Shown: in pieces, positions 31,481-38,298 of the stretch
Numbering within the stretch: the first letter of the stretch is position 1
Layout of the letters: every line of letters starts with the position of its first letter
Assembly: GCA_947367315.1 (NCBI GenBank)
Contig: CANBDX010000011.1
Span: 1-42,445 of the forward strand
Direction of reading: 5' to 3'
Length of the DNA stretch: 42,445 nt
Source: an uncultured Bacteroidales bacterium
GTDB taxonomy: Bacteria; Bacteroidota; Bacteroidia; Bacteroidales; UBA932
Position numbers and translations under genes: made by a program
The notes under the pieces: model-generated
What the model saw: the letters and a program-made list of their open reading frames with translations, nothing else
What the model was told of the DNA's origin: nothing
The model's database searches: none

Positions 31481-32182
31481 TTAGCAGCAGCCGCAGCATG
31501 CGAAGCAGCCGTTCACCTGGCAGAATGCGTTTACTGCAACTACGCAGAAGCCGAGGACGATGATCGCTACGAAAGCATAACCGATCCATGTGAGTCTCTT
31601 CTCCCAGATCTTGTTGCTGAGACCGAGGCTCTGGAATGCGCTCCAGAATCCGTGGCAGAGGTGAAGACCGAGGGCCACGAACCAGATGATGTAGAGAACT
31701 ACCATCCACCAGTTCTGGAATGTTGCGTTGAGGAGATCGTATGGGTTCTCTGCATGATGTCCCTGGAACTCGAGGAGCTGCATCTTTGCCCAGAAGTGGT
31801 TGAGGTGGAACGCTACGAGTCCGAGAACGATGATTCCGAGAAGGAGCATGTTCTTTGCTGCCCATGACTCTGCCTTGCCCTTGCTTCCGCCCTCATAACG
31901 CTTCAGACCGCCACGTGCCTTGATGTTGCCGGCAGTGAGGATGATGGCGTAGAGGATATGTACGATGAAACCTGCTGCAAGCACGGGAACCATGATAGTC
32001 ACGATAGGGAGGGCCATGAAGTCGCAACCTGCCTGGAAGAGACCTTCGGCTGTTCCATATGTGCCGTTGAATGTGTCAATCACTGAAAAGAAGTTGATTG
32101 TCATGTGCAGAAGGAGGAACACGATAAGGAAAAGTCCGCTTATACTCATGATAAGCTTCTTGGTAATTGAAGAAAGTGCCAT
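31481..32182 (-). CDS. sdhC: Succinate dehydrogenase/fumarate reductase cytochrome b subunit
   Basis: A 233-residue membrane protein with five predicted helices, the Bacteroidota-type cytochrome b that anchors SdhA/SdhB and binds heme and quinone. MALSSITKKLIMSISGLFLIVFLLLHMTINF and VALGLHLCHGFWSAFQSLG contain conserved histidines. The start at 32182 is set by a -7 element at 32240-32247. Two things are odd. No sdhA or sdhB follows: a terminator lies directly behind. The C-terminus is CFACCGCC, five cysteines in eight residues. Confidence 0.88.
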   Translation of the reverse strand: MALSSITKKLIMSISGLFLIVFLLLHMTINFFSVIDTFNGTYGTAEGLFQAGCDFMALPIVTIMVPVLAAGFIVHILYAIILTAGNIKARGGLKRYEGGSKGKAESWAAKNMLLLGIIVLGLVAFHLNHFWAKMQLLEFQGHHAENPYDLLNATFQNWWMVVLYIIWFVALGLHLCHGFWSAFQSLGLSNKIWEKRLTWIGYAFVAIIVLGFCVVAVNAFCQVNGCFACCGCC

Positions 32183-32239
32183 GATGTTTTTATATTCTTT
32201 TATAGTTAATATTCGGTCAGAATATGCTCTAAAGCCATG

Positions 32240-32247
32240 CAAAGATA
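32240..32247 (-). promoter_or_regulatory. sdhC -7 element
   Basis: Minus strand TATCTTTG followed by CATGG, 57 bases before the sdhC ATG. It rules out the longer frame that begins at 32311. Confidence 0.5.
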
Positions 32248-32256
32248 TATTCTTTC

Positions 32257-32287
32257 TTGGAAGTTTCATAATAATTCGATACTTTTG
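32257..32287 (+). promoter_or_regulatory. pyrH promoter
   Basis: TTG (32257-32259), 20 bases, TACTTTTG (32280-32287), 29 bases before the pyrH ATG. It is divergent from the sdhC promoter. Confidence 0.6.
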
Positions 32288-32316
32288 TTTGATTGAAATT
32301 TGAAAACACACAGGAC

Positions 32317-33027
32317 ATGGGTACTTATAAACGCGTTCTTTTGAAATTGAGCGGCGAGAGCCTTGGAGGCCCTGCCGGTAAGGGTATTGACGAGAACTGG
32401 CTTGCAGCTTATGCGGAAGAGGTGGCTGCTGCGGTGAAGAACGGCCTTCAGGTCGCTATCGTCATCGGTGGCGGAAACATTTTCAGAGGTCTTCAGGGCG
32501 TTGGAAAAGGTTTCGACAGGGTGAACGGAGACAAGATGGGTATGCTTGCAACCGTGATCAACTCTCTCGGTCTGGCTATGGCCATCCGTTCCGCGGGTGT
32601 CGATGCGGAAGTCTTCACGGCGACTCCTATGATGCCTGTCGCAAGATACTATATGAGGGATGATGCTGTGGCTGTGATGGAAAAGGGCGGAGTAGCTCTC
32701 ATTGCAGGCGGTACTGGAAATCCGTATTTCACGACAGACTCAGGTGCGGCTCTCCGTGCTTTGGAGATTGGTGCGGACGCGCTTCTCAAGGGTACTCGCG
32801 TGGATGGCGTATATACTGCAGATCCGGAAAAGGATCCGAATGCCGTGAAGTATGAGGAACTGAGCTTCGACAAGGCTATCGAAGACCGTCTCAAGGTGAT
32901 GGACCAGACCGCGTTCGCGCTCTGCCGCGAGGGCAACATGCCTATCATCGTGTTCGACATGAATCAGAAGGGCAACCTCACCAAACTCGTAAAGGGCGAG
33001 AAGGTCGGTACATTAGTACACGTATAG
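32317..33027 (+). CDS. pyrH: UMP kinase
   Basis: A hexameric amino-acid-kinase-fold enzyme that phosphorylates UMP to UDP in pyrimidine synthesis. The signatures are VLLKLSGESLGG, IVIGGGNIFRG, GTGNPYFTTDSGAALRALEIGAD and KGTRVDGVYTADPEKDPNA. The ATG at 32317 gives 236 residues; the frame extends to a TTG at 32293 that adds nothing conserved. frr is the usual neighbour, but here a 111-bp inverted-repeat element separates the two. Confidence 0.95.
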   Translation: MGTYKRVLLKLSGESLGGPAGKGIDENWLAAYAEEVAAAVKNGLQVAIVIGGGNIFRGLQGVGKGFDRVNGDKMGMLATVINSLGLAMAIRSAGVDAEVFTATPMMPVARYYMRDDAVAVMEKGGVALIAGGTGNPYFTTDSGAALRALEIGADALLKGTRVDGVYTADPEKDPNAVKYEELSFDKAIEDRLKVMDQTAFALCREGNMPIIVFDMNQKGNLTKLVKGEKVGTLVHV

Positions 33028-33039
33028 ACATCTATAATG

Positions 33040-33150
33040 ATGCCCGGGTGGTGGTTTCAAAAACCATGGCCGCCCGTGGCCTTGTGAACGGGAGGGGCCC
33101 GCTCCGAAGGAGGGGGAGGGATTTAGTTTTTGAAACCACCACCCGGGCAT
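33040..33150. repeat. MITE/REPIN-like element with 25-bp perfect inverted repeats
   Basis: The 25-bp ends at 33040-33064 and 33126-33150 are perfect reverse complements (core CCCGGGTGGTGGTTTC). They enclose 61 bp of G-rich sequence with AGGAGGGGGAGGG. ATGA occurs at 33037-33040 and again at 33151-33154, a possible 4-bp target duplication. It has no coding capacity. It lies between pyrH and frr and would form a very stable hairpin in their mRNA. Other genomic copies cannot be tested here. Confidence 0.65.
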
Positions 33151-33186
33151 ATGAATTAAATGATTAATAATCAATACAACAATACT

Positions 33187-33750
33187 ATGATTACAAGAGC
33201 TAAAGAAATTCTGGCAGGTGCAAAGGACAAGATGTCGCACGCTGTCACACACCTCGACGAGGAACTCAAGACATATCGTGCCGGCAAGGCAAACCCTCTC
33301 GTTTTCAATAACGTGATGGTGGACTACTACGGCAGCCCTACGCCTATCCCTCAGGTAGCTTCGGTGACTACTCCTGATGCAAAGACACTCATGCTCCAGC
33401 CATGGGAGAAGAAGATGATTCCTGTCATTGAGAAGGCTATCCTTGACGCAAACATAGGTCTTACTCCTTCAAACAACGGTGAGAGCATCCGTTGCGTTGT
33501 TCCGCCTCTTACCGAGGACCGTCGTAAGGAGCTCCTCAAGAAGGCAAAGGCAGCCGGAGAGAACGGCAAGGTAAGCGTACGCAACGCTCGTCGTGATGCT
33601 ATCGAGGCTCTGAAGAAGGCCAACAAGGAAGGTATGCCTGAGGATCTTCAGAAGGAGTATGAGCAGCTTGTCCAGAAGGAAACTGACGCTTTCACCAAGA
33701 AGGTTGATGAGCTGGTAGCGGCAAAGGAGAAGGAAATGATGACCGTATAA
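33187..33750 (+). CDS. frr: Ribosome recycling factor
   Basis: A 187-residue protein that splits post-termination ribosomes with EF-G. The helical N-terminus has the conserved EELKTYRAGKANP. The beta domain holds VDYYGSPTPIPQVASVTTPDAKTL, and SVRNARRDA is in the long C-terminal helix. The ATG at 33187 (MITRAKEIL) fits the family; the frame reaches back to 33160. It normally follows pyrH. Confidence 0.95.
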   Translation: MITRAKEILAGAKDKMSHAVTHLDEELKTYRAGKANPLVFNNVMVDYYGSPTPIPQVASVTTPDAKTLMLQPWEKKMIPVIEKAILDANIGLTPSNNGESIRCVVPPLTEDRRKELLKKAKAAGENGKVSVRNARRDAIEALKKANKEGMPEDLQKEYEQLVQKETDAFTKKVDELVAAKEKEMMTV

Positions 33751-33772
33751 TCCGGTTTACATCAAAAAATTG

Positions 33773-33780
33773 TATATTTG
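33773..33780 (+). promoter_or_regulatory. -7 element of the aromatic operon
   Basis: TATATTTG between frr and the leader peptide ORF. Transcription would start near 33787, two bases before the leader ATG. No TTTG at the proper -33 distance is seen, so read-through from frr is also possible. Confidence 0.45.
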
Positions 33781-33788
33781 TGACCGTT

Positions 33789-33851
33789 ATGGGAACTTAT
33801 CGATTTAGCAGCTTCGGTTTTTATTATTTCTATTTCCAGAAAAGGGGATAG
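33789..33851 (+). CDS. Phe/Tyr-rich leader peptide of the pheA operon
   Basis: A 20-codon ORF, too short for routine gene finding. It encodes five Phe and four Tyr, with the run FGFYYFYF at residues 9-16 (33813-33836), and ends in TAG at 33849-33851. It sits between frr and pheA, directly before an antiterminator/terminator pair. Slow decoding of Phe or Tyr codons would stall the ribosome over segment 1 and favour antitermination, as with the pheL leader in enterobacteria. Nine aromatic residues in twenty, upstream of Phe/Tyr genes, are very unlikely by chance. Confidence 0.82.
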   Translation: MGTYRFSSFGFYYFYFQKRG

Positions 33852-33924
33852 ACCGGACGTCTGCGTATCGATTATATAGAAATGTTTATGCTGTCCGGTG
33901 TCTGTGCGCCGGACAGCTTTTTTT
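33813..33924 (+). promoter_or_regulatory. Transcription attenuator of the aromatic amino acid operon
   Basis: Four segments can pair in competing ways. Segment 1 TTCGGT (33813-33818, within the leader ORF) pairs with segment 2 ACCGGA (33852-33857, just after the leader stop). Segment 2 CCGGAC (33853-33858) also pairs with segment 3 GTCCGG (33893-33898) as an antiterminator. Segment 3 pairs with segment 4 CCGGAC (33909-33914) as part of the terminator. A ribosome stalled at Phe/Tyr codons covers segment 1 and allows 2:3. One that reaches the stop covers segment 2 and allows 3:4. Confidence 0.8.
33890..33924 (+). terminator. Intrinsic terminator in the pheA leader
   Basis: GCTGTCCGG (33890-33898) and CCGGACAGC (33909-33917) form a perfect 9-bp GC-rich stem with a 10-nt loop, followed by seven T (33918-33924). 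It lies 57 bases before the pheA ATG, so it controls entry into the operon. Confidence 0.85.
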
Positions 33925-33981
33925 AAAAAATATGACGGGTACAGTTTTATACTGAAAGCGCGCCCGGTCTTAGCGGAATAT

Positions 33982-34812
33982 ATGAAGAAGATTGCGATAC
34001 AGGGAGTAAAGGGCTGCTTTCATGAGCAGGCGGCAAGGCTTTTCTATAAGGAGCATGGCCATATAGTGCCGGATATAGTGGAGTGCCTTACGTTCGACGG
34101 ACTTTACAGGAGCATGAACGACGGTGTGGCCGATGCGGCAGTGATGGCTATCGAGAATACGGTGTCGGGAGGACTCCTGCCGAATTTCGAACTGCTCAGG
34201 AAGTATGACCGCAAGATAAAGGGAGAGGTGTTCCTGCGTATCCAGCAGAACCTGATGGCTCTTCCGGGGCAGTCCATAGAGGATCTGAAGGAGGTGCGCA
34301 CGCATTATATGGCCATCAACCAGACCCGTGAGTTTTTCAAGGATTATCCCTGGATAAGGCTTGTGGAGTCGGAGGATACGGCCAAGAGTGCGGCCGAGGT
34401 GGCTTCCGAGGGGCTTGTTGGTGTGGGAGCTGTTGCTTCGACCCTTGCAGCTGACCTTTACGGCCTGGAGATCCTTGCGGAAAGCATAGAGACATATAAG
34501 CAGAACTTCACCAGGTTCCTTGTGTTTGATGATGCTTTGGAGGTGGACAGGACGAGGGTGAACAAATCGTCGATGTGCTTCACGCTTCCGCATACCCCTG
34601 GCTCTCTGGCTCATGTCCTTACGATTCTTTCGTTCTACGGGATGAACCTGACGAGGATCCAGTCTCTTCCGATTCCCGGACAGGAGTGGCAGTATTTCTT
34701 CTATGTGGACATCAGGTTCGACGATTATGTCCGTTACGAACAGGCATTGGCGGCGGTACGTCCACTTATGGAAGACCTTAATATATTAGGAGAATACGTT
34801 TCAGCGATATAG
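33982..34812 (+). CDS. pheA: Prephenate dehydratase
   Basis: A 276-residue enzyme converting prephenate to phenylpyruvate, the committed step to phenylalanine. The PDT domain (1-185) has IAIQGVKGCFHEQAA, MAIENTVSGG and the catalytic-site NFTRFLVF. The C-terminal ACT domain (about 195-270) has CFTLPHTPGSLAHVLTILSFYGMNLTRIQSLP and should bind Phe for feedback inhibition. There is no fused chorismate mutase; that domain is on the DAHP synthase encoded downstream. The start at 33982 follows the attenuator; a GTG at 33898 in the same frame lies inside the terminator stem and is rejected. Confidence 0.94.
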   Translation: MKKIAIQGVKGCFHEQAARLFYKEHGHIVPDIVECLTFDGLYRSMNDGVADAAVMAIENTVSGGLLPNFELLRKYDRKIKGEVFLRIQQNLMALPGQSIEDLKEVRTHYMAINQTREFFKDYPWIRLVESEDTAKSAAEVASEGLVGVGAVASTLAADLYGLEILAESIETYKQNFTRFLVFDDALEVDRTRVNKSSMCFTLPHTPGSLAHVLTILSFYGMNLTRIQSLPIPGQEWQYFFYVDIRFDDYVRYEQALAAVRPLMEDLNILGEYVSAI

Positions 34813-34817
34813 TCTTG

Positions 34818-34895
34818 TCCGGGAAAGCACCCGTTTTCCCGGATGGAAAGCAGAAAATGTGAGAGTTATCCGGAAAACTACCCGTTTTTCCGGAT
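34818..34895 (+). repeat. Two hairpins with the same loop between pheA and the aminotransferase gene
   Basis: Hairpin 1: TCCGGGAAA (34818-34826) with TTTCCCGGA (34835-34843), loop GCACCCGT. Hairpin 2: ATCCGGAAAA (34868-34877) with TTTTCCGGAT (34886-34895), loop CTACCCGT. The stems differ yet stay fully paired and the loops share ACCCGT, so the unit looks duplicated and structure-conserved. No T run follows. Hairpin 2 ends directly before a GTG at 34896. Confidence 0.65.
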
Positions 34896-34910
34896 GTGAA
34901 TTTAAAAGAG

Positions 34911-36191
34911 ATGATTATTAGACCGGCAAAAAGGACAGAATCAGTCCAGGAATATTATTTCTCCAGGAAGCTGAAGGAGATAGCTTCCATGAATGCGGAA
35001 CGCGCAGTCAAGGGCGAGGACCCTGTGATCAATCTCGGGATAGGCTCTCCTGACGGAATGCCTCCTGTTGAGGCTGTGGAGGCCTTGTGCTCATGTGCGC
35101 GTCAAAGCGGCAATCATGCCTACCAGAGTTATGTCGGTATCCCGAAGCTGAGGCAGGCATTTGCGGACTGGTATTCGGAATGGTATGGCGTGGAACTGGA
35201 CCCGGATACCGAAATACAGCCCCTTGTCGGCTCCAAGGAAGCCATTCTTCTGATTTCCCTTGCCTTTCTGGACAAGGGTGACAAAGTGCTGGTGCCGGAC
35301 CCGGGTTATCCGACCTATTCCTCTGCCTCGAGACTTGTGGAGGCTGAGATCATACCTTACGACCTGACTTCGGAAAACGGCTGGCAGCCGGATTTCGATG
35401 CCTTGGAGAAGATGGATCTGAGCGGTGTGAAGATAATGTGGACCAACTATCCGGGCATGCCGACGGGAGCCCCGGCCTCGGAGGCTCTGTATAAGCGTCT
35501 TGTGGAATTCGGAAGACGTCATGGGATATTGATCTGCAATGACAATCCCTACAGTTTCATTCTGAACGACAGCCCGCTTTCGATTCTGGCCCAGCCCGGT
35601 GCCATGGACTGCTGCCTGGAACTGAATTCCCTCAGCAAGGCCCACAATATGGCCGGATGGCGAATCGGCATGGTGGCGGCGGACAGGGAAGTCATAGCCC
35701 AGATACTCAAGGTGAAAAGCCAGATGGATTCCGGAATGTTCAGACCTTTGCAGGAGGCTGCGGTGGAGGCTCTGGCCCGAGGGCCGGAGTGGTTTGCCCG
35801 GCTGAATGCCGAATATGCCCGCAGGAGGCTGCTGGCAGGGGAGATATTTGATATCCTCGGAGTGGAATACGACGGTAATTCTTCCGGAATGTTCCTTTGG
35901 GGCAAGGTCGGGGATTCGTCCGCTTTGCTTTGCTCCGGCAGGAATGGCAGAGCCCGCTGTTCCGTACTGCAGGAAGATGCAGGCCCGGCGGAGGATCAGC
36001 ATGAGCTTGCGGTCGGAAAGTCCGCCGGCGAACAATTGTCCGACATGATATTATATGAAGCCGGAGTGTTCATAACCCCTGGTTTCATATTCGGAAAAAA
36101 CGGCAGGGACTATGTGCGCATATCCCTTTGCGCCAAACCTGAAGTGCTGAAGCGCGCAGCGGAAAAAGTAGCGTATCACATAATGCGTTAA
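34911..36191 (+). CDS. Class I/II pyridoxal-phosphate aminotransferase
   Basis: A 426-residue aspartate-aminotransferase-fold enzyme. It probably transaminates phenylpyruvate, 4-hydroxyphenylpyruvate or prephenate, given its place between pheA and tyrA. The PLP lysine is in NSLSKAHNMAGWRIG (K243), PDPGYPTY and NDNPYSF are PLP contacts, and YVRISLC holds the carboxylate-binding Arg. Residues about 336-372 (35916-36026) are an insertion rich in Ser, Gly and Ala between MFLWGKVGD and EQLSDMILYEAGVFITPG that related enzymes appear to lack. The start is ATG 34911; an in-frame GTG lies at 34896. Confidence 0.88.
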   Translation: MIIRPAKRTESVQEYYFSRKLKEIASMNAERAVKGEDPVINLGIGSPDGMPPVEAVEALCSCARQSGNHAYQSYVGIPKLRQAFADWYSEWYGVELDPDTEIQPLVGSKEAILLISLAFLDKGDKVLVPDPGYPTYSSASRLVEAEIIPYDLTSENGWQPDFDALEKMDLSGVKIMWTNYPGMPTGAPASEALYKRLVEFGRRHGILICNDNPYSFILNDSPLSILAQPGAMDCCLELNSLSKAHNMAGWRIGMVAADREVIAQILKVKSQMDSGMFRPLQEAAVEALARGPEWFARLNAEYARRRLLAGEIFDILGVEYDGNSSGMFLWGKVGDSSALLCSGRNGRARCSVLQEDAGPAEDQHELAVGKSAGEQLSDMILYEAGVFITPGFIFGKNGRDYVRISLCAKPEVLKRAAEKVAYHIMR

Positions 36192-36210
36192 TATTCAGTC
36201 ACTTCGCATA

Positions 36211-36240
36211 AAAGACCTGCGGCAGATGGAGCAGGTCTTT
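36211..36240 (+). repeat. 10-bp stem-loop between the aminotransferase gene and tyrA
   Basis: AAAGACCTGC (36211-36220) and GCAGGTCTTT (36231-36240) are perfect reverse complements with a 10-nt loop. There is only a short T run, followed by CGGGG, so it may be a weak terminator, a processing site or a stabiliser within the operon. Confidence 0.5.
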
Positions 36241-36291
36241 CGGGGTAAGTGTCTGGAGGATAATTAGTTGCGAAAATGTTAGATTGAGAGT

Positions 36292-37164
36292 ATGAAAGTA
36301 GGAATCATAGGATTGGGCCTTATTGGCGGTTCGATGGCGATTGACCTCAAGCGGAGGGGCTTTGCCAGCGAGATTATAGGGGTGGAGTCGGAGCCGGTGA
36401 ATGCCGCTGCGGCCCTGAAGATCGGGCTTGTGGACAGGATAACCGATTTCGACCAGTGTGTGGAGAAGGTCGACATGGTTGTGCTGGCAGTGCCTGTGGG
36501 AGTTGCAGTGAAGATGTTGCCCCAGGTGCTGGATAGATTTGCCGCCGGTCAGAATGGTGGACCAGGAAAGGCTACAGCTAAGGTGGTCATAGACGTGTGC
36601 TCTACCAAGGAACAACTTGCCCGCAGAGTAAAATATCACCCGGCAAGACGTCATTATGTGGCGACGCACCCGATGGCCGGAACTGAGTACAGCGGTCCCT
36701 GGGCTGCGATGTCAGGGCTTTTTGACGGACATGCATGCATAATATGTGACGCGGAAGATTCCTGTCCTGATGCGGTGGCAAAGGTGGAGAGCCTTTATGA
36801 TGTGCTCAATATGAGGACGATATGCATGAATTCATCCAATCATGATGTCCATACTGCATATGTATCGCACATCTCGCATGTGACTTCGTTCGCGCTTGCT
36901 CTCACGGTGCTGGACAAGGAAAAGGATGAGAAGCATATATTCGACCTGGCCTCAGGAGGATTCTCCTCGACGGTGCGTCTGGCCAAGAGCAGCCCGGATA
37001 TGTGGACTCCTATCCTTTCACAGAACAGGGATAATATCCTGCATGTGATGGATACATATATCGAGAAGATGAACGAGTTCCGCGAGGCTATCGCCGAGGG
37101 GGACGAAGCCCGGGTGCGCAGCCTTATCGAGGAAGCAAACCGGATAAGAAGAATTATACGTTGA
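36292..37164 (+). CDS. tyrA: Prephenate dehydrogenase
   Basis: A 290-residue NAD(P)-dependent enzyme that oxidatively decarboxylates prephenate to 4-hydroxyphenylpyruvate for tyrosine. The Rossmann motif GLGLIGGS is at residues 7-14. THPMAGTEYSGP and YVSHISHVTSFALAL carry the catalytic and substrate residues. It has no chorismate mutase or ACT domain. It shares the attenuated operon, so Tyr codons in the leader make sense. Confidence 0.93.
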   Translation: MKVGIIGLGLIGGSMAIDLKRRGFASEIIGVESEPVNAAAALKIGLVDRITDFDQCVEKVDMVVLAVPVGVAVKMLPQVLDRFAAGQNGGPGKATAKVVIDVCSTKEQLARRVKYHPARRHYVATHPMAGTEYSGPWAAMSGLFDGHACIICDAEDSCPDAVAKVESLYDVLNMRTICMNSSNHDVHTAYVSHISHVTSFALALTVLDKEKDEKHIFDLASGGFSSTVRLAKSSPDMWTPILSQNRDNILHVMDTYIEKMNEFREAIAEGDEARVRSLIEEANRIRRIIR

Positions 37165-37191
37165 TATAAATAAACCTGATATAGACAAACT

Positions 37192-38298
37192 ATGGCAACA
37201 AAGAAACTTGACATCACTCCATTGTACGAATGGGGAATGTTTACCGAGCCGCGTCCGAGCGTTATAGCCGGACCTTGCAGTGCGGAGAACGAGGAACAGG
37301 TGATGGAGACTGCAAAGGGTCTCAGGGAGCTTGGCATCAATGTATACCGTGCAGGTATATGGAAGCCGAGAACCCATCCGGGCTCGTTTGAGGGAGTTGG
37401 GGCGGAAGGCTTGAGATGGATGCAGAAGGCGAAAAGGGAATATGGCCTGAAGATATCCACGGAGGTTGCAAGCGAGAAGCATGTGTTCGAATGTCTCAAG
37501 TTCGGGGTGGACCTTGTGTGGCTTGGCGCCAGAACCACGGCTAACCCTTTCCTCGTGCAGGAGATTGCAGACGCACTTAAGGATACGGACATCCCCGTCC
37601 TTGTAAAGAACCCTGTGAATCCGGACCTCGACCTGTGGATCGGAGCGCTGGAGCGTCTCAACCGTGCCGGCATAAAGAAGCTGGGAGTTATTCACAGAGG
37701 CTTCTCTACATTCGACAAGATCCAGTACAGGAATGACCCTCAGTGGCAGGTGGCAGTCGAGCTCAGAAGCCGTTATCCGGAACTTCCGTTCTTTGTGGAT
37801 CCGAGCCATATGGCGGGATGCAGGGAATATATCCGCGAGATCAGCCAGAGGTCTCTGGACCTTGGCTTCGAGGGACTGATGATCGAGTCTCACTGCAACC
37901 CCTCTGCGGCGCTCAGCGATGCCAGGCAGCAGCTTACTCCAGATCAGCTCAGCGACCTTCTTTACAATCAGATAAAGGTAAAGGACAACGATTCCGATGC
38001 ACCGGAGTGGAAGGAGAACATCGACCAGCTCAGAGCCAAGATAGATGTGATAGATGAAAATATCCTATATGCACTTGCTTCACGAATGAAGATAAGCCGT
38101 AAGATAGGCGAGTACAAGAAAGCCAGCAATGTGGCCATCCTTCAGACTTCAAGATGGGATGCTGTGCTTGTCAAGGTAGTGGAAAAGGGTGAGGAATATG
38201 GTCTCGATGAAAAGTTCATCAAGGCTGTCTTCAATGCCATCCACGAGGCTTCTGTCGAGGTGCAGAATGAAATTATCTCAGACAGTTCTTCAGAGTGA
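37192..38298 (+). CDS. aroF: DAHP synthase fused to chorismate mutase
   Basis: A 368-residue bifunctional protein. The N-terminal domain (1-265) is a KDO8P-like DAHP synthase (SVIAGPCSAENEEQ, YRAGIWKPRTHPGSFEG, VDPSHMAGCREYI), the first step of the shikimate pathway. The C-terminal AroQ chorismate mutase (about 275-360, IDQLRAKIDVIDENILYALASRMKISRKIGEYK) converts chorismate to prephenate. This fusion order is known from Prevotella and Porphyromonas, where prephenate inhibits the synthase. It supplies both ends of the route served by pheA and tyrA. Its last 26 bases overlap the convergent lpxK. Confidence 0.94.
   Translation: MATKKLDITPLYEWGMFTEPRPSVIAGPCSAENEEQVMETAKGLRELGINVYRAGIWKPRTHPGSFEGVGAEGLRWMQKAKREYGLKISTEVASEKHVFECLKFGVDLVWLGARTTANPFLVQEIADALKDTDIPVLVKNPVNPDLDLWIGALERLNRAGIKKLGVIHRGFSTFDKIQYRNDPQWQVAVELRSRYPELPFFVDPSHMAGCREYIREISQRSLDLGFEGLMIESHCNPSAALSDARQQLTPDQLSDLLYNQIKVKDNDSDAPEWKENIDQLRAKIDVIDENILYALASRMKISRKIGEYKKASNVAILQTSRWDAVLVKVVEKGEEYGLDEKFIKAVFNAIHEASVEVQNEIISDSSSE

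Noticed and set aside
32183..32311. N-terminal extension of the cytochrome b protein to 32311
   Set aside because: It crosses its own -7 element and overlaps the pyrH promoter; the residues are not membrane-like.
33013..33252. A 79-codon minus-strand frame over the inverted-repeat element
   Set aside because: It is created by the palindromic element and the antisense of frr; it has no family resemblance.
33898..33981. Upstream extension of pheA to a GTG at 33898
   Set aside because: The start lies inside the attenuator terminator stem and the added residues are unlike prephenate dehydratases.
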